Source: Patescibacteria group bacterium (lineage in GTDB: Bacteria > Patescibacteriota > Patescibacteriia > UBA1558 > GWA2-36-10). From it: a stretch of DNA of 7,147 bases. Positions within the stretch are counted from its first letter, which is position 1. Each line of letters starts with the position of its first letter. The stretch is from the NCBI GenBank assembly GCA_030917205.1, contig JAUPVE010000032.1, forward strand, positions 1 through 7,147, given 5' to 3'. A program made the translations under genes and the position numbers. This document shows positions 1-5,395 of this stretch, one piece after another. Under the pieces are notes generated by a model that saw nothing but the letters and a program-made list of their open reading frames with translations, was not told the DNA's origin and ran no database searches.

Positions 1-399
1 ATCTCTGGCTTGGGCACTTGATTCATCATAATAGAAGCCATTCGGCCATTTGACGCTCAGCTCCATTTTTTGCAAAGCCACATCATCCAGATTTTTATAC
101 TTGATGACATAAGTCGCCTGATCGCCGGAGACAATCTCACTGGGATTAACCACGCTCAACTCTAGACTATTATCCACTTGGGCTGGCTGCCGACTACTAA
201 AATAATAAAATCCAGCCGCTGAAGCTAAAAATAAAATAAACAAAAACAATAGACAACCATTGCCTCTACTTTTGGCTTTTTTCATAGTTCTATATTCTTC
301 GGGGACTTTTTTACTATTGCGGATAGCCATATTTTCATAGCTCACTCTTTTTAGGGATGGACTCTGGATAGAGTCAAGATCTTTTTTTAATTTAGGCAT
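1..399 (-). CDS. Membrane-anchored protein with DUF11-like outer domain (partial, C-terminus off the left edge)
   Basis: The reading frame is open from an ATG at 399 to the window edge, giving 133 residues of a longer protein. Residues 1-48 are polar and basic (MPKLKKDLDSI..., then KKVPEEYRTMKKAKSRG) and should be cytoplasmic. Residues about 49-67 (CLLFLFILFLASAAGFYYF) form one membrane span. From residue 79 the chain reads like an extracellular beta-sandwich of the DUF11/CARDB type: LELSVVNPSEIVSGDQ, then YVIKYKNLDDVAL, then ELSVKWPNGFYY. Such domains are frequent in surface proteins of Patescibacteria. The ATG lies inside the end of recO (shared ATGCCTAA, 8-nt overlap), so translation is probably coupled. 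No Shine-Dalgarno sequence is visible. Met24 is a possible later start, but the overlapping ATG gives the better operon geometry. The cell-surface role is inferred; the domain assignment is from memory of family style. Confidence 0.75.
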   Translation of the reverse strand, partial: MPKLKKDLDSIQSPSLKRVSYENMAIRNSKKVPEEYRTMKKAKSRGNGCLLFLFILFLASAAGFYYFSSRQPAQVDNSLELSVVNPSEIVSGDQATYVIKYKNLDDVALQKMELSVKWPNGFYYDESSAQARD

Positions 400-1129
400 A
401 GGGTAATATTTTTAAAGCTTGAGATGGCTGATCGAAAACCGCTTGATAATAAGCTTGAGAAATTTTCCGCCACTCTTTTTTTGTTTTATCACTTATATTT
501 ATTTTTATAAACTCTTCAAAATCTAATTCATTTATGGAGCGCAAAAAAACCAGTAGTTCTGCATTGATTGGTAAGTAGCTACTTTCTTTGTGCTCTAGAC
601 ATATTATACCCCGTCCAGGCAGGTATTGACCAGCTTGCTCGATGTTCATGTCTTTGTGGCAAAACAAACAATTATCAAGTTCTGGCTGCCAGCCAGCAAT
701 ACTCAAGTATTTCCACAAAAAAACTCTCACTAACACTAACTTTTGTTCAAAATTTATATTTTGATCATTGAGCAATTCAAATATTTTTTCTACTTGCAGA
801 TATTCCAAATGTTTATTTTCACTGCTTTTGTCTTTGAGTAGGAGTTCTACAATAGCGGCCGCCAATGACATCAGTTTCAAGTCTGTGCGGATGTTGGCAT
901 AATCTTTGATCACGGCAGCGCCAGCTAGATGATCCATGCGGCCGCGTCCAATCATGATGCGCACCTTACTAAAAGGCAGCATATGCCCAGCCAACTTACT
1001 AGTGGGTTTGGCGGCTGAGCGCAAGACAGCATGAATCACTCCCTCTTGTGGAGTAAACAATTCATAAAGACGATCAGCTTTACGCCAGTCTTTTGCTTGT
1101 AGGACAAAGGCCTCTGTTTTGAATGACAT
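392..1129 (-). CDS. recO: DNA repair protein RecO
   Basis: RecO works with RecF and RecR to load RecA onto SSB-coated single-stranded DNA and also anneals complementary strands. The 245-residue length is normal for the family. Residues 1-80 match the N-terminal OB fold (TEAFVLQAKDWRKADRLYELFTPQEG, split here as TEAFVLQAKDWRKAD and RLYELFTPQEG). The rest is the helical C-terminal domain, with the LFLWKYLS-like helix near 136-143 and a zinc site made by C154-L-F-C157 and C177-L-E-H180. The last ligand would be His instead of the more usual Cys. The start ATG follows the ileS stop codon with no gap, and the 3' end overlaps the next gene by 8 nt, so it is the middle gene of a co-translated operon. 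There is no separate promoter or clear ribosome-binding site. Confidence 0.93.
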   Translation of the reverse strand: MSFKTEAFVLQAKDWRKADRLYELFTPQEGVIHAVLRSAAKPTSKLAGHMLPFSKVRIMIGRGRMDHLAGAAVIKDYANIRTDLKLMSLAAAIVELLLKDKSSENKHLEYLQVEKIFELLNDQNINFEQKLVLVRVFLWKYLSIAGWQPELDNCLFCHKDMNIEQAGQYLPGRGIICLEHKESSYLPINAELLVFLRSINELDFEEFIKINISDKTKKEWRKISQAYYQAVFDQPSQALKILPYA

Positions 1130-4033
1130 TTATTTTATACCCAAGGTAATTTTTTCACCCTCTATTTCTAAATCAACTTGGTGTGCAGGCTCGCCTGACA
1201 TTTCCTCCCAGGCTCCAGCTGAAGTGCCGGCGATTAATTCATCGGCATATTTTTTGACCAGCTGAGCTAAATATTCAGAACTAGTCTGATAAACTTCAGT
1301 AGGTTTATCAGAAGCTTGCAGACCAGCTGTCTTACGCAGGTTATTCATACTGCGAATTATTTCTCTGATCACACCTTTATCTTTTAGCTCTGGCGTCAGG
1401 TTGGTATCTAGGGCTACTTGAAAATCCAAAACTTCTCCGATTTCCCATCCATTTTGAGCGTCTATTTTTTCCACAATATCAATTCTTTCGACATTAAGCT
1501 CTTCGGCAATGATGGCATTGTAATCTGATTTTAGCTCAGACTTGCGCTCGATGGCGACCACAGCTAGCGGCTGCCTGACTTTGATACCGGCCTTGGAGCG
1601 CAAAGCATGACTAGCTTCGACAATCTTTCTAACCAATTCCATTTGCTCTAATACTTTTTTGTCCACCAATTTATTTTCATATTTTGGCCAAGTGAGTAAA
1701 TGCACTGATTCTTCTTTGTTTACAAATTCTTTGAAAATAATCTCAGCTGTAAATGGTGTAAAAGGAGCGATGACTTTAGCTAGTTGTTTCAAAATATAGC
1801 CCAAAGTCAAAATAGCTGATTCTTTGTCCGCTTGGTCATCCCCCTTGAAGCGATCACGGCTACGACGCAAATACCAAGTCGACAAAACATCGACGAAATC
1901 AAATAATGGTCTAGTGGCTTTGACTAGATTGTATTCATTCATAGCTTCAGTCAATTCATTCAGCAACAATTGATATTTACTGACTATCCATTTGTCTAAA
2001 TCATTCTCCAATTTCTTTGGCAATTCATCGCCAGCTTTTTTATCACCAGCAAACATCAAATAAAAATTCAAAATATTCTGCAACAAGCCATTGAAACGAC
2101 GATAAACAACCTGTAAATCTTTTTCAGTAAAAGATAAATTCTCAGCCAACATCACTGGTGATGATAATAAATACAAACGCAAAGCATCAGCTCCGTATTT
2201 TTCCATGATCAAATTTGGATCAGGATAATTACTGAGACTCTTACTCATTTTCTTACCATCTTCAGCCACGACGATGCCGTTGACAATGACGTTTTTGAAA
2301 GCTGCTTGTTTTTTGACAGCCCCAGAGATGACATGCAGATAATAAAACCAAGCTCTAGTCTGATCAGATCCTTCGGCAATAAACTGAGCGGGAAATTTCT
2401 GATCAAAAGAATCTTTGTTCTCAAAGGGATAATGCGCCTGAGCATAAGGCATCGAGCCAGAATCAAACCAAGTATCCAAGACATCGGCAATTCTAGTCAT
2501 AATGCCACCACAACTACAAGCAAAGGTGACTTTATCTACGACATGTTTATGTAAATCATTTACTTGCTTGGCACTAGCTTCTTTGAGCTCAGCTCGAGAG
2601 CCAAAAACTTTTCTTTCACTACATTTATCACACTGCCACATCGGGATGACCGAGGCCCAAAATCTCTGTCGAGAAATAGACCAATCACGAGCCCCTTCTA
2701 GCCAATTACCAAAACGACCATCTTTGATATGTTCTGGGATCCAATTAATCTCTTTGGCGTATTTTAATAAATCATCTTTAATCTTAGTGACCGAGACAAA
2801 CCAAGAAGAAGTAGCATAGTTGATCAGCGGTGTATGACAGCGCCAACAATGCGGATAGCTATGCTCGTATTTTTCTTTAGAAAAAATCAATTCTTTGCCA
2901 GCTAGATATTTTATGATGGCTACATCAGTAGATTGCACATCCTCAATGGGCTTGACGTGCAAGCCAGCAAAATCTACCGCTTCTTTATTAATAGTGCCAT
3001 CCATGGCCACGTGTTGCACAAAAGGTAAATTTTTCTCTTTACCTAAGTTCATATCATCTTCACCAAAAGCTGGGGCAATATGCACGATACCCACACCATC
3101 GACAGTAGTCACAAAATCAGCAGCGTATACTTGCCAACCATTAGCATGATTAGCTAATTTTTCGTCATTAGCATAATAATCAAACAATGGTCTGTATTTT
3201 TTACCGACTAAATCTTTACCTTTTATTTCTTCTATTATTTCTGGATTACTAAATTTATCTTTAAGAGCTTCAAATCTTTCTTTGGCTAGAATATATTTTT
3301 TACCATCACTGCTAACTTTTACATAATCAATATCCTCACCAACTGCCAAAGCCACATTACCAATCAAAGTCCAAGGCGTAGTTGTCCAAGCCAATAAATA
3401 AGTACCAGGCTCGTCTTGCAATTCAAACTTAGCGGTCAATGATAAGTCTTTGATATCTTGGTAGCCCTCGGCTACTTCTGATTGTGATAAAGTAGTCTCA
3501 CAGCGTGGGCAGATGTGCATAGACTTGTAGCCCTCATAGACTAGACCTTGATCATACAAAGATTTAAAAACCCACCAGACACTTTCCATGTATTCTGGAT
3601 CCATGGTGCGGTAAGGTTTGTCCATATCCACAAAACGACCTAAGCGTTTGACTGTCTTTTCCCAGTCTTCCACATAGGTCAATACTTTGGAGCGACAAGT
3701 CTCGTTAAATTTATCGACACCTAGTTTATATATCTCAGACTTAGATTTGATACCCAGTTCTTTCTCGACAATATTTTCAATCGGCAAGCCATGACAATCC
3801 CAGCCCCAGCGACGCTCAACCTTATAGCCTTGCATGGTATAGTAGCGTGGCACCACATCCTTCATTATAGAAGCGACCAAATGACCATAGTGTGGAGTGC
3901 CAGTAGCAAAGGGTGGACCATCATAAAACAAATAATCCCCCTGAGGCGCGGATTGATCAATAGTTTTTTGGAAAATATGATTATTGTCCCAAAAATCTGC
4001 TATTTCTTTTTCTAAATCTTTAAAATCAGCCAT
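1130..4033 (-). CDS. ileS: Isoleucyl-tRNA synthetase, eukaryote-like (IleS2) class
   Basis: This class I enzyme charges tRNA-Ile with isoleucine in the cytoplasm and edits misactivated valine. In its 967 residues, the HIGH-type signature is H48-Y-G-H51 after DGPPFATGTP, and KMSKS is at 595-599. WGWDCHGLPIE (76-86) and ARDWSISRQRFWA (448-460) are typical of the catalytic core. The CP1 editing domain spans roughly 190-400, with WTTTPWTL at 216-223 and HIAPAFGEDD at 318-327, whose aspartates include the expected editing residue. Zinc-type pairs occur at C175/C178, C468/C471 and C506/C508. The anticodon-binding domain follows KMSKS. The carboxy-terminal Cys4 finger of ordinary bacterial IleRS is absent; the chain instead ends in a short beta-rich tail (LEIEGEKITLGIK). 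Together with HYGH and ESVWWVFKSLYDQGLVYEG, this places it in the eukaryote-like class, known for mupirocin tolerance. It is the first gene of the ileS-recO-membrane protein operon. Confidence 0.97.
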   Translation of the reverse strand: MADFKDLEKEIADFWDNNHIFQKTIDQSAPQGDYLFYDGPPFATGTPHYGHLVASIMKDVVPRYYTMQGYKVERRWGWDCHGLPIENIVEKELGIKSKSEIYKLGVDKFNETCRSKVLTYVEDWEKTVKRLGRFVDMDKPYRTMDPEYMESVWWVFKSLYDQGLVYEGYKSMHICPRCETTLSQSEVAEGYQDIKDLSLTAKFELQDEPGTYLLAWTTTPWTLIGNVALAVGEDIDYVKVSSDGKKYILAKERFEALKDKFSNPEIIEEIKGKDLVGKKYRPLFDYYANDEKLANHANGWQVYAADFVTTVDGVGIVHIAPAFGEDDMNLGKEKNLPFVQHVAMDGTINKEAVDFAGLHVKPIEDVQSTDVAIIKYLAGKELIFSKEKYEHSYPHCWRCHTPLINYATSSWFVSVTKIKDDLLKYAKEINWIPEHIKDGRFGNWLEGARDWSISRQRFWASVIPMWQCDKCSERKVFGSRAELKEASAKQVNDLHKHVVDKVTFACSCGGIMTRIADVLDTWFDSGSMPYAQAHYPFENKDSFDQKFPAQFIAEGSDQTRAWFYYLHVISGAVKKQAAFKNVIVNGIVVAEDGKKMSKSLSNYPDPNLIMEKYGADALRLYLLSSPVMLAENLSFTEKDLQVVYRRFNGLLQNILNFYLMFAGDKKAGDELPKKLENDLDKWIVSKYQLLLNELTEAMNEYNLVKATRPLFDFVDVLSTWYLRRSRDRFKGDDQADKESAILTLGYILKQLAKVIAPFTPFTAEIIFKEFVNKEESVHLLTWPKYENKLVDKKVLEQMELVRKIVEASHALRSKAGIKVRQPLAVVAIERKSELKSDYNAIIAEELNVERIDIVEKIDAQNGWEIGEVLDFQVALDTNLTPELKDKGVIREIIRSMNNLRKTAGLQASDKPTEVYQTSSEYLAQLVKKYADELIAGTSAGAWEEMSGEPAHQVDLEIEGEKITLGIK

Positions 4034-4041
4034 ATTTATAT

Positions 4042-4072
4042 ATTATAATCTATAATATGAAATCTTAACCAA
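4042..4072 (-). promoter_or_regulatory. Candidate ileS promoter, very close to the start codon
   Basis: On the minus strand a perfect TATAAT lies at 4047-4042, only 8 nt before the ileS ATG at 4033. A weak TTGGTT is at 4072-4067 with a 19-nt spacer; GGTTAA at 4070-4065 would give 17 nt but matches poorly. A second -10-like TATTAT is at 4057-4052. Use of TATAAT would start the RNA one or two nucleotides before the ATG, giving an essentially leaderless message. No Shine-Dalgarno sequence is present, which fits. The -10 is convincing; the -35 is not. Confidence 0.45.
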
Positions 4073-4087
4073 AATGACCCATTTTGG
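4069..4087. repeat. Perfect 8-bp inverted repeat upstream of ileS
   Basis: CCAAAATG and CATTTTGG flank a 3-bp centre (ACC). The left arm overlaps the weak -35 region of the ileS promoter. No T-tract follows immediately on either strand, so it reads as a protein-binding site and not as a terminator. The binding protein is unknown. Confidence 0.5.
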
Positions 4088-4129
4088 CAAATTGATTTCT
4101 TTAGCTAGCCCTGAAAAACAGCAAAAAAA

Positions 4130-4258
4130 TTAAAAAAACAAAGAATATATTTGCTGCCACCAACTAGTTTTCTTTTTCCTACCTTGCCCAAGCTTACAAC
4201 GATAAACCTTGTTCTGCTGATTTGGGTTCGTAAAAATTTTGTCTAATTTTTTCCTCAT
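4130..4258 (-). CDS. Possible small basic protein, 42 residues
   Basis: An ATG at 4258 opens a frame that ends at TAA (4132-4130). The predicted protein starts MRKKLDKIFTNPNQQNK, continues with VYRCKLGQGRKKKTSWW and ends QQIYSLFF. It has 11 Lys/Arg residues, one Cys and a Trp pair, with no membrane span or signal peptide. I do not recognise it. Points in favour are the protein-like composition and its position filling an otherwise empty gap on the same strand as both neighbours. Points against are its small size, the lack of a ribosome-binding site, and the low-complexity A/T runs at both ends. A TATAAA lies at 4269-4264, only 5 nt before the ATG. Otherwise it would depend on read-through of the merR-like terminator just upstream. 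The same stretch could simply be noncoding. Confidence 0.3.
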   Translation of the reverse strand: MRKKLDKIFTNPNQQNKVYRCKLGQGRKKKTSWWQQIYSLFF

Positions 4259-4270
4259 ATATTTTTATAT

Positions 4271-4308
4271 TAAAAACCCTCCTACCCGTAAGCACGGGTC
4301 GGGTAGGA
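4271..4308 (-). terminator. Rho-independent terminator of the MerR-like gene
   Basis: Three nucleotides after the stop codon, the minus strand forms a 9-bp perfect stem, TCCTACCCG (4308-4300) with CGGGTAGGA (4288-4280), around an 11-nt loop. It is followed by GGGTTTTTAATAT. GC-rich stem and T-tract are both in place for minus-strand termination. The same bases can form a different, smaller stem-loop, ACCCGT-tetraloop-ACGGGT, at 4284-4299. Confidence 0.75.
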
Positions 4309-4311
4309 AGG

Positions 4312-4551
4312 TCATAATACTTTTTTTATTTCCTGAATACTCAGGCGTTTTTTCCTTTGCAGGTAATCTATCTTCTGCAGAGTATCAGTGGCGCGCTTAC
4401 GATCATATAATCGATAGCCACCCTGACTAAAAGCACTGGGCTTCAAGATGCCTTCACGAGTATAAAAATTGATGGTTGACGGCAATACCGAATGCAAGCG
4501 AGCTAGCTCGCCAATTTTTATAAATTTTTTGTCAGTCCCCTGTTTTGACAT
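4312..4551 (-). CDS. MerR-family DNA-binding domain protein, stand-alone
   Basis: This 79-residue protein is almost entirely one MerR winged-helix domain. The helix-turn-helix is at 11-30 (IKIGELARLHSVLPSTINFY). The wing includes GILKPSAFSQGGYRLYD (34-50), with the family hallmark GGYRLYD. Helices 52-79 end in SIQEIKKVL. Full MerR proteins continue with a dimerising coiled coil and an effector or metal-binding domain; here the chain stops right after the fourth helix, so no sensing module is visible. The ATG at 4551 is preceded by GAAAG six nucleotides upstream, a weak ribosome-binding site at best. It is a single-gene unit with its own promoter and terminator. A palindrome over its -35 box suggests autoregulation, which is inference. 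Targets are unknown. Confidence 0.88.
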   Translation of the reverse strand: MSKQGTDKKFIKIGELARLHSVLPSTINFYTREGILKPSAFSQGGYRLYDRKRATDTLQKIDYLQRKKRLSIQEIKKVL

Positions 4552-4562
4552 AAGGCTTTCAT

Positions 4563-4591
4563 ATTATATACCATAAACCATAAAGTGTAAA
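4563..4591 (-). promoter_or_regulatory. Promoter of the MerR-like gene
   Basis: On the minus strand, TTTACA (4591-4586), a 17-nt spacer and a perfect TATAAT (4568-4563) make a near-consensus housekeeping promoter. The -10 ends 11 nt before the ATG, so the leader would be only about 5 nt. Classical MerR-controlled promoters have 19-20 nt spacers, so this one is of ordinary type. Confidence 0.75.
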
Positions 4592-4616
4592 GCACTACTT
4601 TATACTTCATGGTTTA
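4574..4616. repeat. 19-bp imperfect inverted repeat overlapping the merR-like promoter
   Basis: Arms 4574-4592 and 4598-4616 match at 17 of 19 positions around a 5-bp centre (CACTA). The left arm starts TAAACCATAAAG and the right arm ends TTCATGGTTTA. The left arm covers the whole -35 box (4586-4591). A direct repeat of CCATAAA also occurs at 4571-4577 and 4578-4584. This arrangement fits an operator, probably for the adjacent MerR-type protein. A small mobile-element remnant is a less likely alternative. Confidence 0.65.
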
Positions 4617-4630
4617 ACAAATAAAATTAA

Positions 4631-4662
4631 TAACAAAAACCATCACCCTTTGGGTGGTGGTT
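4631..4662 (-). terminator. Second (distal) Rho-independent terminator after the membrane-protein gene
   Basis: On the minus strand AACCACCACCC (4662-4652), loop AAA, GGGTGATGGTT (4648-4638) form an 11-bp stem with one mismatch (A opposite C on this strand). It is followed by TTTGTTATTA. It lies 9 nt beyond the T-tract of the first terminator, so the two act in series. Confidence 0.7.
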
Positions 4663-4670
4663 GTGTATAA

Positions 4671-4701
4671 ATAAAAAAGACCCTGCGCTAGGCAGAGTCT
4701 T
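4671..4701 (-). terminator. Proximal Rho-independent terminator of the membrane-protein gene
   Basis: On the minus strand AAGACTCTGC (4701-4692), a 5-nt loop and GCAGGGTCTT (4686-4677) form a 10-bp stem with one T-G wobble. TTTTATTTAT follows directly. The stem begins 10 nt after the stop codon at 4712. This is a textbook terminator. Confidence 0.85.
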
Positions 4702-4711
4702 GGAAAAAATA

Positions 4712-5203
4712 TTACTTATAGCTTTTGATCATTTCTATGACCTTGGAATCAAGCGGTAAATCTTCGAAACCAAAAACTTTTTGGCGATTGACTGCCAACC
4801 AGCCCGCAGCCCCATCTCTTTTTCTTAGAACTTCTCGGCTTTCGGTTTTTGGCTCTTCTCCTTCTTCAGTTGCTGGTATTTCCACAGTTTCTGTATCAAT
4901 AAAATAGACGTCACTAAGATAAATATTGAATTGATCTTCTTTGGCAATTTTGGCATAATAGACAATGTTATTTTCTAAATAAACGATTTTATAAGATACT
5001 TCAGCGACGGGCTTTTTTTTCTGTTTATCAAAAACTAGAAAAGCTGACAAACCCAAAATCAAAATAATCAAGACTACATAAGCCCAAGTATAACTTCTCT
5101 TTTTAGTAGAATTGCTTTTGCGAGCCACGAAGTCTTCAAACTCCATAATCTCTGGTACTTCTTTGGGCTCTGATTTTTTGGTGGTACTTTTGGCACGAGG
5201 CAT
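4712..5203 (-). CDS. Single-span membrane protein of unknown function (Patescibacteria-type)
   Basis: With the start at 5203 the protein has 163 residues. Residues 1-37 are charged and cytoplasmic (MPRAKSTTKKSEPKE...). Residues about 39-58 form one membrane helix (TWAYVVLIILILGLSAFLVF), and DKQKKK follows. The outer part begins with YKIVYLENNIVYYAKIAKED (71-90) and NIYLSDVYFIDTETVEI. After an acidic Glu/Pro/Thr linker (110-123) it ends WLAVNRQKVFGFEDLPLDSK and VIEMIKSYK. From memory this resembles a hypothetical-protein family frequent in Patescibacteria, with a beta-strand outer domain that ends in an NR-x-V-x-F...DSKV motif. I know of no function. An upstream in-frame ATG at 5260 would add 19 residues, but a good promoter lies inside that extension, so 5203 is preferred. 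It forms a monocistronic unit closed by two terminators. Confidence 0.85.
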   Translation of the reverse strand: MPRAKSTTKKSEPKEVPEIMEFEDFVARKSNSTKKRSYTWAYVVLIILILGLSAFLVFDKQKKKPVAEVSYKIVYLENNIVYYAKIAKEDQFNIYLSDVYFIDTETVEIPATEEGEEPKTESREVLRKRDGAAGWLAVNRQKVFGFEDLPLDSKVIEMIKSYK

Positions 5204-5224
5204 GTTTTTTTCTTTATTACTTAT

Positions 5225-5253
5225 ATCATAGCAGAAAATACACAATTTTACAA
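5225..5253 (-). promoter_or_regulatory. Promoter of the membrane-protein gene
   Basis: On the minus strand TTGTAA (5253-5248), a 17-nt spacer and TATGAT (5230-5225) are preceded by TGC, an extended -10. The RNA would start near 5218, about 15 nt before the ATG at 5203. This supports the shorter protein start. Its -35 overlaps the -35 of the opposing dprA promoter. Confidence 0.6.
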
Positions 5254-5275
5254 AATTCAAACCCTGTACTAATAT
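5247..5275 (+). promoter_or_regulatory. Candidate dprA promoter (upstream)
   Basis: TTTACA (5247-5252), a 17-nt spacer and TAATAT (5270-5275, 4 of 6 matches) would start transcription near 5282, giving a leader of about 112 nt. A competing extended -10, TG-G-GATAAT at 5318-5326, lacks a convincing -35 and would give a leader of about 60 nt. Which is used decides whether the left arm of the long inverted repeat is in the RNA. Confidence 0.45.
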
Positions 5276-5286
5276 AGAGACGAGCT

Positions 5287-5395
5287 TTATCCCCTTAGAA
5301 AACCAGATTATTTTTACTGGGATAATAAAACAAATATTTTAAATTCAAATATAAAAAATCAGGCATCCTTTAAGTAATTAAATTTCTAAGGGGAT
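5287..5395 (+). promoter_or_regulatory. dprA leader with long inverted repeat that can hide the start site
   Basis: ATCCCCTTAGAAA (5289-5301) is an exact reverse complement of TTTCTAAGGGGAT (5383-5395), a 13-bp stem enclosing 81 nt. The right arm contains the purine-rich AAGGGG and the first two bases of the dprA ATG, so pairing would block initiation. A competing 7-bp pairing, TTATCCC (5287-5293) with GGGATAA (5319-5325), uses part of the same left arm and would free the start site. CATCC (5364-5368) can also pair with GGATG (5392-5396). The pairings are exact in the sequence. A regulatory switch is inference; it does not match any riboswitch class I recognise. Confidence 0.5.
5388..5393 (+). 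promoter_or_regulatory. Shine-Dalgarno-like AAGGGG abutting the dprA start
   Basis: AAGGGG is followed directly by ATG at 5394. Pairing of AAGG with the 16S tail would leave only about 2 nt to the start codon, closer than the usual 5-9 nt. No other in-frame start exists upstream (stop at 5379-5381), and a downstream start would cut into the N-terminal domain. Initiation may therefore be weak or rely on another mechanism. Confidence 0.4.

Noticed and set aside
747..764. Palindrome TCAAAAT-TTAT-ATTTTGA inside recO
   Set aside because: It is AT-rich coding sequence within a conserved gene, with no promoter or terminator context; probably chance.
568..771. Plus-strand ORF opposite recO
   Set aside because: It is fully antisense to a clearly conserved gene, has no family resemblance and no upstream signals.
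855..945. Two GCGGCCGC octamers 83 bp apart in AT-rich recO
   Set aside because: Both are explained by codons for Ala-Ala-Ala and Arg-Gly-Arg in the OB-fold region; no further repeat structure.
2245..3149. Several open frames inside ileS (minus at 2245-2490; plus at 2306-2554, 2502-2819 and 2895-3149)
   Set aside because: All overlap the IleRS catalytic and editing coding sequence in other frames; their composition is odd and no motif is seen.
3791..4015. Plus-strand ORF over the 5' end of ileS
   Set aside because: It is antisense to the conserved HYGH-containing N-terminus and is a shadow frame.
4034..4311. T-box leader or tRNA upstream of ileS
   Set aside because: TTGGTGGCAGC on the minus strand and GGGTTCG on the plus strand only faintly recall T-box and T-loop motifs. 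No specifier stem, antiterminator or cloverleaf could be built, and a TATAAT box sits downstream of the region.
4239..4430. Plus-strand ORF spanning the terminator and the 3' half of the MerR-like gene
   Set aside because: It runs through a terminator hairpin and is antisense to a recognisable MerR domain.
4725..4907. Plus-strand ORF opposite the membrane-protein gene
   Set aside because: It is a low-complexity Ser-rich shadow of the real minus-strand frame.
5204..5260. N-terminal extension of the membrane protein to an ATG at 5260
   Set aside because: A good extended -10 promoter lies within it (5225-5253), and the natural charged N-terminus begins at 5203.
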